NCBI GenBank assembly: GCA_004802705.1
Contig: SGPL01000296.1
Location: 20,551 to 41,502, forward strand
Direction: 5' to 3'
DNA from: Bondarzewia mesenterica
Lineage: Eukaryota > Basidiomycota > Agaricomycetes > Russulales > Bondarzewiaceae
DNA: 20,952 bases
This document shows positions 1 through 9,965 of this stretch, in pieces. How positions within the stretch are numbered: the first letter of the stretch is position 1; each line of letters begins with the position of its first letter. The translations under genes were made by a program, and so were the position numbers. Below the pieces are notes generated by a model, which saw nothing but the letters and a program-made list of their open reading frames with translations, did no database searches and had not been told where the DNA came from.

Positions 1-507
1 GNGNCGGNTNNNNGNNTNNACANCNNNGGTGATACGTNNNCNNNCACTNGCAGCTCGGGNNTCNNNCCCGANTCTCAACAGGAGGGCANNCATGCCCTCC
101 ACNNNAACANCNANANATCNAAGNCNGGCAAGCAAGAGGANANCAGCCCCACGCATGCNCATGCCTTCGACGNTATGCAGACGTTGGAGGGAGGGCNGAA
201 TNCTCAGCNGCCTGTNNAGNCACNGAAGNCCANGGCGANGGCGAGCAGATCGANNANNGTCNCGAGGAAGAANGTGGGGAAGCGAAAGAATGANGTCACN
301 GNCTGGTTTTGCGACCAAGGAACCTGCCGGGTAGATGGTAAGCCCAANTACTTTACCAGGCAGGCCGACTTTCGTCGCCANCTGAGAACGGTCAAGGTAC
401 ATTCCCTGCCGTCTTTCCCCTGCGGCCTTTGCGATGCAGTTCTCACNCGCAAAGAAACATTGGCGAATCATCGATGCAGGCGCCCCAGGATGGCGAGGAA
501 GCGATGA
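1..507 (+). CDS. Paired atypical C2H2 zinc-finger protein, 3' end only
   Basis: The reading frame ending at the TGA at 505-507 encodes a C-terminal zinc-finger pair. Finger 1 (about 310-400) is C-x4-C, then 17 residues, an ambiguous CAN codon that would be His in CAC/CAT, six residues and His. Finger 2 (about 421-475) is C-x2-C-x12-H followed by Cys two residues later. A basic stretch (GKRKN and nearby Arg/Lys) precedes the fingers and the protein ends in RMARKR, so a nuclear DNA- or RNA-binding role is likely (inference). The 5' part lies outside the window or in sequence full of N bases, so start and upstream exons cannot be set; in-frame reading can be followed back to about 175. The finger spacing resembles the zinc-finger genes at 5781-6935 and 9966-11226. 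I recognise no named orthologue. Confidence 0.6.
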   Translation, partial: XXXXXXXXXGDTXXXTXSSXXXPXSQQEGXHALHXNXXXXKXGKQEXXSPTHXHAFDXMQTLEGGXNXQXPXXXXKXXAXASRSXXVXRKXVGKRKNXVXXWFCDQGTCRVDGKPXYFTRQADFRRXLRTVKVHSLPSFPCGLCDAVLXRKETLANHRCRRPRMARKR

Positions 508-1654
508 GGACAGAGGGATCTAGGTCGAGNAGGACGCATCGGGGCCATCGGTCGAGCGCGGCATTGATGAGGGGAAGACGGCTTCAGGGTTTCCTTCTCA
601 GCAATCAGCTCAAGATACGCACCTTTCGCATTTTCTCTTTCTCTCGTCCCACATTCTCCCACCAANGNNGTTCGACNTNCGCCATTCATGANCGATTATN
701 TTGCACCTTTTTCCGTCGATACTTCTNNTCTCCAGTCTCCAGTCTCAGACTTNACCCCACGCATACAATGATAGATCTTCTCACCTTTCCCTCACTTCTC
801 ACCCCTTCTCTCTGGCCTTGAGCGGTAGTTGGTGCAACNCGGCGATAGAAACCATACTTCCTGGATAGCCAAAGGAAAACGTTCGAAAGCGCGAGTTCAG
901 TAGGACATTCAAAATCGAACTCATACGAACGAACGAAGGGTACTATGTATATTCCTGAGACTTACCACTGTAAATTCATACTCCGACGAGGATTATGAGC
1001 AGCAAACTCGGAAATCCGGGACCGAGTAGCGGAGAACNATAACATTGTCCTACANTCTCAACAACCTTTCCCTACCATTGTATACTTGAACCATTGCATA
1101 CATCTTTGCTCACGATCCTGGATTCCGAGCCACCTCCCCTTCCAACCGATGAAATCGAGGCGAACGGTCTTGACCAGAGCAGCCACAAGCTCGGAGGCTT
1201 ACATCAAGTGTCTTGCCTTGGAGCACTGGCACCTACTGGCACCGTGCTACTGCGGTCAATGGTCATGATGCCAGAGGTAGCTGACCTGTCGAATTAACGA
1301 TAAGACGCCGTGAGAACACCCTATAACACATATATATCTGNCAGTGCACGCATGTCGAGGCGGCCATGCCAGGCTGGAACTCCGAGTCTGAGGCNAACAA
1401 GAACGACGAAAACACCTCGTAGTCAGTGCCGAGTAGACACGCAATAGAGTAAAAACTTAATAGAAAGGGTGTTAGAATGTTGTTGAGTTGTTGTCGAGGT
1501 AAGTTAAGTATCGCTGAAGTCGAATTTTGATTTTTGTGANAAGAAATTATCAAATATTTNTTACCTAATTCAGGTCGGCTNAGACGCTTTGAGTCGACGA
1601 CTCNAGGAGGGTACTTTACCTTGAACACCGACCACTACCCCCTCCTCCTAGATC
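508..1654. other. Intergenic stretch with one doubtful short ORF
   Basis: No convincing gene. The first part is probably 3' untranslated sequence of the zinc-finger gene. A frame open from about 1094 to 1297 (+) reads like protein (Asp/Glu/Pro-rich start, ending MMPEVADLSN) but begins with TTG and has no clear upstream exon, so it may be an exon remnant or chance. The last 200 bases are probably promoter and leader of the gene starting at 1655; a C-rich tract (1631-1648) lies just upstream of its ATG. Several single N bases occur here. Confidence 0.4.
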
Positions 1655-2764
1655 ATGGAATCTCTCAACCTCAATACGCTCGCTAGCTCATTACCGACTT
1701 CGAACCTTGCCAATGCGGAGAAAGACTTGATGAACGATTTTAAAGGTGGGTTTTTCTGACATAGTGCTCATCTGTAGTCAGTGAGCTATCGTTGATACGT
1801 TGTCAAAGCCGCGGCCCTCAGTATAACAACGCTCTACCGTTCTTCGCGAAAGACATCCAAGAAGGCGTACAACACTGGTTATGCTGCTGCCTGTCAAGAT
1901 CTACTGCAGATGATCCAACAGGCTGTGTCCGATTCAGAATCGGAAGGTGGGAGTGGGATGCCGACNATCGAGAGGGTGATGGATTGGGTGGAAGCTAGGT
2001 TGGAGGCTATCAGGGCTCGTGAGGAGGAGGAGGATGAGGACGAAGAACGTGAGAGGGAGAAGGGNCGGGCTGACCCTCTCAGTAAGGTGAAGAATGGCTT
2101 GATTCGCGCAAATAGTGCGCCCGTCAGTCAGCAGAAAGATAATGTGAGTTCNNCGTGGCCCATGCCTCTGAGAGTACTAAANGGCAATCCTGATCAGACT
2201 CCTGCACCTTCTACCTCTAAACCTCCGCATTCCATCCCTGCGCAGTCCATGCCTCCATCCCCAACATTGACCCCGCTGAGACCTCTGTCCACCTCTCTTC
2301 AACGCGGTCCGAAGTCTCGACTTACCAANGCTGCAGTTAAAGAATCATCACCTTTGAATCCAAACGCCGCCAGCGTACCAACGATCTCACCAGTCACCCA
2401 TATACCGACATCCCCCGANTCTGTTTTTGCTCTCCGATCCTCAAACCCGCTCACTTCAGGTCTCTCAGCCCCCGCTCTTATCGAATCTCGCCCAATCGTC
2501 CTCGACAATTCATTNACNGTTTCCGCTGGCGCAAAGCGGAGACATGCGATGATGATGATGCTGGACTCTGCGCCATCGGCCGCCGANAGCGCGGGTATGC
2601 CTGCTGCCAATACTTCCATTTCTGGGTCGATCGCAGGATCCAGCAGGCGTCGGACGAAGAGCTCGAGGGGCACAAGTATCCAGGTGCAGAATCAGAATCA
2701 AGGAGTGGACGCGATGGACGTCGAGGAGGACGGGAGGGAACGGAAACGTGTTGCTCGACGGTGA
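1655..2764 (+). CDS. HAPSTR1/C16orf72-like (DUF4588-type) protein, two exons
   Basis: Exon 1 is 1655-1745 and exon 2 is 1809-2764 (TGA at 2762-2764), separated by a 63-nt GT-AG intron in phase 1; the product is 348 residues. The ATG lies in context gatcATGG. The splice makes a continuous N-terminal block at residues 29-60 (FKAAALSITTLYRSSRKTSK, then AYNTGY). This resembles, from memory, the core of human HAPSTR1 (FQNAATAVTNLYKES, then SFDIGIQIGY), a partner of the ubiquitin ligase HUWE1. Next come an acidic Glu/Asp-rich helix (about residues 95-125), a long Ser/Pro-rich disordered region and a C-terminal basic tail (ERKRVARR) after a KRRHAMMMM segment; human HAPSTR1 also ends in a Lys/Arg-rich motif. 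Assignment to this family is inference from pattern, not a search. Nine of ten ambiguous bases fall at third codon positions, which supports the reading frame. Confidence 0.7.
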
Positions 2765-3384
2765 ATAAGATGTGTATCAGGTGCGTCCCACTTTGTCCTG
2801 CTTTATTCGGTCATTGGATTGATGTCATTTATTTTAGAATGAATGAGGTGTTTCGAAATGATTTCGTTTACTGTCTCCTTGCATACCTAGGTTTTGGGTT
2901 CACTTACCTGCTCACCATCCTTCACGTCAGACATGTACCACGTTCCTTTCCCTCTGTTTTCAATTACCTTCACCATCGCAGCCAATCCACATTGTTCTAC
3001 AAATCATGAATGTTATGTTGTTTAAACTATTATTACTGCATCACCTCGTGTCTCTTTACTGGCCTCAACAGTCCCATCATCGGGCTAATGTTTTTCTTAT
3101 TCTTCTCGGGCTGGCGATGAACTATTAAACGCAATCACTCAATACTCGACATTCAACCCTTTGTATCCGTATGTGTAGTAAGCTTGGTCAACTTGTTTTA
3201 TTCAATTCACGTTCTTTCAATCCCTTTGAGTACGACGGTCCCTTCAAAGATCATCTGATGATTCAGGTCTCAGGACCATTGTACAGGACGCATCTCAATG
3301 GATGGATCAAATTGGATCGGCGCATAATACTAAGGATACACAATATACGAACAACATGCATCTATACAACAGTCGATAAGAGGA
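2765..3384. other. Convergent 3' region between two genes
   Basis: AT-richer sequence between the stop of the HAPSTR1-like gene (+) and the stop of the membrane-protein gene (-). A short open frame (2761-3009, +) begins at GTG, overlaps the stop of the upstream gene and reads as low-complexity hydrophobic sequence; I treat it as 3' untranslated. No RNA gene or repeat was seen. Confidence 0.5.
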
Positions 3385-5179
3385 TCATGCGGATTTAAAC
3401 GGATGCTTGAGTCGCGAGGGGAATACGAACAGCTCCTCCTTCCCGGCAAATACGAGGTAAGCACACCACATGTCCATCTCCCATTCCATGATCTCCTGGG
3501 GCGCTGTCGCCTCGTCCAACATCCTTTCAGCCCGCCTCTTACCATACCTCCACCATACGCTCGCAGTTCTCGCCACGATCACCGCATACAATGCTATGCA
3601 CACGCCCACGTTGAGGAACAGCGACATGCTGAGAACGGATGCGACGAAGATCCCCACGTGCGGGATTGCGCAGTTCCCATAGTACGCGATGCGGTCGAGG
3701 GGGGAGATGGGGGCGGGCGTGAAGCCAGACCGGAAGACGAGCCTGGGGAGGACTTTGGGATACATGAGGAGCGCTGCACCGACTAGGGCGGTCCAGAGGG
3801 GAAAGAGGAGAGCCCGAACGATGGATCCCGAGAAAGGGCGAAATTCGACCTCTCGATAGACGTAGGATGCGCATTGGGGCTCGAGTGTTGGTGAAGCGGA
3901 CAACTCGAATACTTGATGTGCGTTATCCGGTCTAGGAGTCGCAGGAATGAATTTCTAAATAAAGGAAAGGGTCACATAAGTTCTGGAGATGGTGGCTGGA
4001 AACGAAATATATACCTCGGCGAGTGGTGCTCTCGGAGTCTGCCCGTGGACGCATTCTACTACATCTTCAACCAGCACCTGAATAGGCACGTTGGAAATGC
4101 CGCACATATTTCCCTGCACATCTGACAGTCCAAATTTCGGAGGCGAAAGATCAGCTGGCCTCGACATACCTGTCTGTCGGTCTCGGATGAGATCCCATCG
4201 TCCTGGGCCGCAGCACCGCCCTGCTTCTATCAATCCAACAACCCCGAATGGTCAGCTCAATTCACAACGCACCCGAACCGTATCAGGCCGACGAACCTTC
4301 CTCAACAATTGAGTGAATTTCCTAGCCGCATTCTTTGCCTTACTTGCGGCCTTAGATAAAGACCTAGGCTTGTGCATCGACGTTTTTCCTGGTGTATTTT
4401 GCACATGCAACGGGCAGTCGCATTCAGACACTGCCCGATCCACCTCTACAAGCTCTTCAATATCCGATTGCGAGGGCTCCGAACTGGTAACGGCCGATGA
4501 GGAGGGTGGGGTGTCGTTCGCAAGACCTGACGAATCTTCTCTGGGAATGCTCGAGAGCGTGTGCTGTAGGTAAGATGCGGCGTCAGTGTTGAGGACAAGA
4601 ATAGGTTAGATATTGAGATGAAGTTCCATACCAGAGAAGTTGAGCGACGAAACTTGTAGGCAGCGACAATGATGGACATAGATGAAGGCGATGGTGAAGG
4701 TAGCATTTGCAACAGCTTCGAAGATGAAGTTCAATATATAAGGCGACTAGGATGTTCAGGCCAGCAGTCAAGACCAGAAACCAGAGGCATCCGATGGAGG
4801 TTTGAAACGTCTGAGAGACGAGATCGTGATACAGGATACGTAGTACTCGGAGACTATGCATAGTGGAACCATATGGTCGCAGGGCTACCCGAAGCGAGGA
4901 CGTTATTGACTTGGAGGTGCTGATATGTCACCTAGCTCAGAACGAGGCCAGTGCCACCTACTGCAGACACGGTCAGCGCATAGTAAACCAGAGTAAACGC
5001 GATACCCAGACCAACAGTGAAATTGCTGCAGATGTGGCTTGAAGATCGATCGATCACGGTTGAGACAGACCAATTGGAGTTCAGCCTAAAACTTGTGGAG
5101 TCTGCGAAGTAGAATATGATGTCAACAATAGCCCCCTTGATCGGATGGTCAATTCCAATGGTGTCACAGGAAAAGAAAG
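3385..5179 (-). CDS. Intron-rich multi-pass membrane protein of unknown function
   Basis: Read 5' to 3' on the minus strand. Exons: about 5179-4962, 4909 to about 4632 (internal splicing unresolved), 4563-4273, 4226-4170, 4113-4015 and 3954-3385 (stop at 3385-3387). The supported introns are 52, 68, 46, 56 and 60 nt, all GT-AG, and the last four exons join in frame (97, 19, 33 and 190 codons including stop). The N-terminal half has membrane segments such as FTVGLGIAFTLVYYALTV and SIGCLWFLVLTAGLNILVAL. A hydrophilic Ser/Asp/Glu-rich and then Lys-rich stretch follows, and the last exon adds at least two hydrophobic segments near IVRALLFPLWTALVGAALLM and GIFVASVLSMSLFLNVGV. The motif around RVLRILYHDL recalls basidiomycete seven-helix families such as DUF6533/DUF6534, but only weakly. 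The start codon was not found, and two adjacent genes cannot be excluded. Confidence 0.55.
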
Positions 5180-5780
5180 CTGAAAACGTTCAGTGAACTG
5201 GACCAGACACAACTTGAAGGAAGAAAAAAGACAATGCAGCAGGCACTAGTTGCTCTAGGCTATGTGATTCCGAAGCAAACAGTGCTCATTATTGCCAGCT
5301 AAATTCAAGTGAATTTGCATGTTTGCTTGCGAGAAGACTCGGCCTATATTTCTATACGGTGACGGGGGCGAGATGAAAAAGACAGGGAAACGATCCTCAG
5401 AGTGAGGCACGAAGGTCTGAATGACATAAGCTCTTTTGGCAAGTCGGGTGAGTCTGATGAGAATTGGATGAGAACGTCGCAACTTCCGTCAACTCATGAG
5501 TCTGCACAGACTTGGAGTTAAAATTGACATTCGTCTTTTCTGGATGGTGGGGCGGCAAAAGTTCCAACGCAAAAAAAATGGGGATATTCATGATGGGATT
5601 TGGGCTATTTCATACATTACAGACTGTCGGTCAAGACGGCGGCGGCGATACAAAGTACTATCGTAGAAGATGACAAGTCGGATAGGGCATATTGTGTGCA
5701 TAGATCATAAATTGAGTAAATATCAGTGTGTATCACGTGTACAGCGTAGCAGAATTCATGGGGGAATCCGTGCAAGCTGT
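5180..5780. other. Unassigned region upstream of the membrane gene
   Basis: This stretch must hold the unlocated 5' exon and promoter of the minus-strand membrane gene and the 3' flank of the zinc-finger gene ending at 5781. Two minus-strand open frames (5255-5482, 5397-5591) show no family features and no good splice connection. An A-run (5571-5578) is present. Nothing else was supported. Confidence 0.4.
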
Positions 5781-6935
5781 TCAGCTCGCCTGCTCGGCGA
5801 ACCACAAGTCGAGATCTGTCATTTCATCGTAATCCTCCTCTTTTCCTAGTTCCTTCGCTTCCTTCCCTTTCTCGAGTGCCGATGAGTGCTCAACATAAGC
5901 CTCGTCAGAATTCGCTGTCTCATCAAGTTTCATCACATTCCTCCATTCTATTATGTTCTTCCGCCTCTCTTCCTTCTTCAATCTTCCCGTCTTCCTAAAT
6001 TCAGCCTTTCTGACCAGTTTCGCCCTCCTCTCGAGTTCTGCCGCTCTTTCTTCGGGAGTAAGCCTTCTGGGGATCAAGTCTGATTCTTGGAAGGCAGGGC
6101 AAGGCAGATGTCGCCTGAGAGACGACGAGCGGGTATAGGACCCTCCACACCCACAGAAAAACCGAAACAGACTGTGTGCTTTCGCGGACATTTCGTGAAG
6201 TTGCAGACCTCGGTGTGAGGCAAAGGTCTTGTCGCAGAGAATGCACCGATGCTCAGTCGAGCCTCCTGCCGCCTTGGGGTCAGCCTCACCGTCTGACATG
6301 AGCTCGTCCTCCTCATTCTCGCTATTCTGGTTCTTGTCCGACTCCTTTCCACCGTCCCCGTCACATTCGATGATGCCTGATGTCGGCGGAGGCCCATCCG
6401 CATCGACATCAATGGTCCCATTCTGGGTGACCATGGCCGTATTGAATTTCCTGGTCACAGGGTCATAGGGTATGAAAACACGGCGAGCAGCAGGCAAAAG
6501 AGGCGCAGCGACCGTGAATTCGACTCTAGTATCCGCACGAACGCTCGCCACAGTACTTGGCAGGAGCTGAGGGACGTACTGGCCTTGATGATTGTAACGA
6601 GAAGCTCTTGGATCGTATGGGATCCCATTAGGAAGTACATAGTTCGGTGTGCCGAAGGTATGACTTGGCAATAAGCCGACATTCGGGACAGGTGGGTGCG
6701 AGGAGCTGATGTATGCAGCGTTCCCGAAGTTGAGTTCGGTAGGGTAGTGAGCACCTACTATGGCGTTGAAATTCTAGAGAAATAGTAAAAAATAAGGCGA
6801 CATGAATCATAAGTAGAACAAAGAAAAGTGCTGACGGTGATAGTAGTGTATTCAGACCTTGCGTAGACGCCGTTTGCTCCCCGGCCGAAGTCCCTCGATG
6901 AAAAAATGTGTCCAATGCTGATTCGAGGAAGACAT
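5781..6935 (-). CDS. Complete two-exon protein with two atypical C2H2/C2HC zinc fingers
   Basis: Exon 1 is 6935-6858 (26 codons, starting MSSSNQHWTHFF), the intron 6857-6774 is 84 nt GT-AG in phase 0, and exon 2 is 6773-5781 with TGA. The product is 356 residues. Order: an N-terminal region rich in Pro/Asn/Tyr; an acidic Asp/Glu/Ser segment (about residues 155-200); finger 1 C-x2-C-x12-H-x6-H (Cys203, Cys206, His219, His226); finger 2 C-x1-C-x12-H-x2-C (Cys233, Cys235, His248, Cys251); a Lys/Arg/Glu-rich probable coiled coil (about 265-305); and an acidic tail ending DLDLWFAEQAS. The long H-x6-H gap, single-residue C-x-C knuckle and terminal Cys are unlike canonical C2H2 fingers. A nucleic-acid-binding nuclear role with an acidic activation-like tail is inferred. 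A TTG at 6671 inside exon 2 is not the start, because the spliced ATG model extends 60 residues upstream. No named orthologue recognised. Confidence 0.8.
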
Positions 6936-8445
6936 CCTTGTGAAGCCTGGAGTACGTGCGGGAATGATGGCATGAGCATACAGTGCGAAGACCAGTATTT
7001 ATGCACCACAGTTGTGCCACCGGATGAGTAAATTTTTGCCCTTCCGGGTATGTCAAATATACTATTTGTTTTGGGAACACCGACCGATTCGAGCTATGTG
7101 ATGGCAAAGATCGTGCCACAAGAGAGTGCACCAAAGGCGCATTGAAGGAGACAATTCGGACCCAGCACAAGGACGACTAAGTGGCCGATGCGAATTCGTC
7201 AACGTCTTGGTGCGTGAACGACATAGAAGGATACAACGGTTGGCGAAATATGGATATGTCCATGTGGAACAAAATTGATGGCCAGGGCGTCCAGGAAGTT
7301 GTGGCATGGAACTTATCCTCGAGAATGTCACTTGGGGCGAAGACTAACTGAATGAGTACCATGAAGTCCAGATCTTTCGTCGTACCACAAAGGATGCATG
7401 GCATGCTGCGTCAGAAACCTGTGCAGTTGTCAAGTTGAAAGACCCTTCTGAGACCGCCCTACTTATCTTTTGTTCATTGAAGTTGCTCGCTCAGGAGTCA
7501 GCGAGTCGGCGAGTGGCGCGCAAGACTAGATAAAATGGTTATGTCAGCAACGAGCTCCGAAGGTTGGCCGGTTGGCCTCAATGGCGGGCGGCCCGCCGCC
7601 ACTCATGGCGGCACGACTTGACACGCACGACCACCAATATTGTGCGCAGAAAGACTAACTTAGACATTTTCTAACTGGAAAACAGAAAATCCGCGATGCG
7701 TCCCGTTCGAATGGAATTAATTTCCACAAGACCAGTAACCTTTTCGCCGTTGTCCAAGCTTATGTTTGGGTACCCGTCCGAGGCGTGTTTGTTTGGCGAA
7801 GGTCATTGTAGGTCTGTATTGCACTATTTTCGCAGGTAGAATTTCTGGATTTGATCATTTGTACACAGATAATCAAGGTATATCGCAGTTTCTGAGTGCC
7901 AAGGGCCAAGGCCCAACTTGAAGCGGGATTGCGTAGAGGGACTCACAGTGATTTTCAAGTTCGCCTGGTTCCATATATACTGATTTCCCTCGATTTCCCG
8001 CTGTGATCGCCAATGGCTGCCACCACACTCGGTATATGGGCATGCAGATGGGGAAAGAAAGCAAAATCGAGAGCATCATCCACATCGGCATAGCAAAGAG
8101 CGCCTGGCCCGTCGTGGTTTCCAAGGTTCAAGTGGGGGAGTCGCGATAGCTCGCAGTGTATCTGCACGGTAAGCGTTCGTGGAAGGTGAGTGGACACATT
8201 TTTACTACGTTCGTACATTGGTGAACATTTGGAAACAACAACTGAGAACCCCGGCGACGACCTCACACGAAATCGGAAAGAGACAATCGACGAAAAACCT
8301 GTGACCAGCTGGTGCGTTTTTTTCCCCTGACTGAACAAACGCATGATCTTACCTCTTCCTTCTTAATCCTGGGCACGCACGGCTCACACTTCGCTGACTC
8401 AAATTCTCTCCCTTCCTATCCGTCTTGATTTTGACATGACTCTCG
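6936..8445. other. Gene-poor region upstream of the zinc-finger gene
   Basis: About 1.5 kb with no convincing gene. Sequence just above 6935 should contain the zinc-finger gene promoter. Minus-strand open frames at 7062-7404 and 7873-8344 are interrupted, lack clear splice partners and show no domain. The frame 7955-8344 (129 codons) is the longest and could be exonic, but I could not connect it to anything. A GC-rich cluster of inverted repeats lies at 7485-7611. Confidence 0.45.
7583..7611. repeat. Two adjacent GC-rich inverted repeats
   Basis: GGCGGG (7583-7588), a 3-nt spacer and CCCGCC (7592-7597) form one perfect hairpin. The neighbouring CCGCCA (7596-7601), spacer CTCA and TGGCGG (7606-7611) form a second that overlaps the first by two bases, so the two stems would be mutually exclusive. 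The nearby GGCCGGTTGGCC adds a third short palindromic motif. Function unknown; it could be a binding site for dimeric GC-box (for example CCG-type) regulators. Confidence 0.5.
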
Positions 8446-8975
8446 CTATGCCTGACGACTGGGATGGTTAGCCTCGTGAAGTTCCACATGCTTTCTGTAA
8501 GTCTGCGGGTGAATAAACTCTACTGAGCAATTGGGATAAGGGACAAGTACAGGAACCACACACTTCGGTCATTCTCTAGCGCCATGCTTGAATCCTTCTG
8601 CTCCCCATTCTTCTTCTTTTTCAGGTCTGGTAGAAGCGTGCCCACCTCTTCGTCATTGAAGTTTTCGCGGTCTCGCTTCCTCTTGCGTGCTGTGGCAGCT
8701 TGAGGCGGCTGGGGTATAAGAATTCCCACAGACTTCGTTACAAAGTTGGTGGAGTGTGGTCCTGCGAGGTCTCCGTCATAGGCTCGCGCTCCTAATGTGT
8801 CTTTGTTAGCTGGAAGGTCTTGTACGTCTGCCATCTTTTGAGGATCAGCGTAGCCATGTTTTCCATCCAATGATGGGACTCCTTGACTACTGAATCTCGA
8901 TATCGCTGACCCACCAGTCGGCACGGCCGAGTCGATGTCATACTCAGATTCACTGCTGCTGTCGAGCCTTATCAA
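8446..8975 (-). pseudogene. Decayed copy of the zinc-finger gene at 9966-11226
   Basis: The minus-strand frame from 8975 aligns with the last coding block of the gene at 9966-11226. Shared blocks include LAGPHSTNFVTKSV against LAGQHSPDFVTKSM and PQPPQAATARKRK against TQPPQAATAPKRK, with matching DNA (for example plus-strand gacttcgttacaaagt near 8735 and near 10313). Decay is visible. The first-finger cysteines of CPHPGC are replaced (LLPDLK), most of the first-finger helix is missing, and a frame change near 8555 puts the second finger in another frame. There it can still be read as YPNCSVEF with C-x12-H-x3-H but without its first Cys, ending at the TAG at 8446-8448. No start codon or upstream exons matching the parent were found. 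It may still be transcribed, but it should not encode a working finger pair. Confidence 0.75.
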
Positions 8976-9965
8976 CGGTGCTCAAGCTTATGACACTGCT
9001 CTTGGGCCTAGGACACATGCCTTGCACTTTAGCAGTCGTTCAGCCGTGGTCGACGTAGAAAAGGCATCCCTGTATTACAACCTCCCTACGTTGGATGGAA
9101 CTAGACGTTGTTTCGTCTAATTTGCGTTAGCACTTTGCGCGGTGGTGGGCTATGACGGAACGGTGGTATGGGAGGTATTGATGGATTCAAAGGTCTGCGA
9201 CGCGGACAATTTGGAAGAGCAAGATGTCTGAATCTCTTCCGAGTGCTGCGAATGGAGAAATAAACGTAAAGAACTATTATTGAGAACGTTGCCATCGTTA
9301 TCGTACCCTCACAAGTTTTCTGGCATGCTTGAGTCTAAATAATTTCTGTGGATAGTGCTCTGAGGTCAAAGTCTTTGTCAAGACAGGTCAAGACAGTACT
9401 CAAGCTCAAGCGTGAGGACGAACCACCAAGTAGGGCATGCAGAAGTCAAATCGGATTGCGAAAGAATGCGATCGCCATCTGTATCTTTGGTCAATCCCTC
9501 GTTTCCCCCAAGTACTCTACAGCGGCGACGTCGCTTCGTGTGTATATCGAACAAAGAGCAGTGTTGAAGCACCGTCCTCGAAAGGTGAGCACCATCATCT
9601 TCATAATCATATCATACTGTGCATTCAAGACTAGCAAATCACAACAGTACCGGCACAGCAACAAGCAAGTGCTCAATCATGTACTGTATGGACAAGGTTG
9701 GGAAAGTTCAATCCGGCTATGTTACCCACATCTAAAAGTATAGGAAATCGTACGTGACGAGGGACATGAGATGAAGGATGAGGAATCAGATAACCGCGAG
9801 CGAGCTGGGGGCGTCAGCGGCAGGAAACAATGAGACACGAAAATAGCATCAAGCACAAGAATAAGAGAGAGATGGGGATGAATGATGTGTCCTCGGGTGA
9901 GTCGCAGACTACTGTGATCATACCTCATCGCTTAACGATCGCCCATCGATGAATCCACGCACTCG
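8976..9965. other. Spacer between the zinc-finger gene and its decayed copy
   Basis: Sequence between the intact gene's stop (9966) and the remnant. Plus-strand frame 9348-9743 (131 codons) begins with GTG and has a composition unlike the coding genes here; minus-strand frames are short. I see no exon chain, repeat or RNA gene. Confidence 0.45.

Noticed and set aside
2761..3009. Hydrophobic plus-strand frame directly after the HAPSTR1-like stop
   Set aside because: It starts at GTG overlapping the stop of the upstream gene and reads as AT-rich 3' untranslated sequence rather than a signal-bearing small protein.
7873..8344. Minus-strand frames of 83 and 129 codons, one with a hydrophobic stretch resembling a membrane helix
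   Set aside because: The two frames overlap each other, no start or splice chain fits, and the hydrophobic run is isolated.
9348..9743. A 131-codon plus-strand frame
   Set aside because: It begins at GTG, has no splice partners, no domain and a residue composition typical of non-coding sequence.
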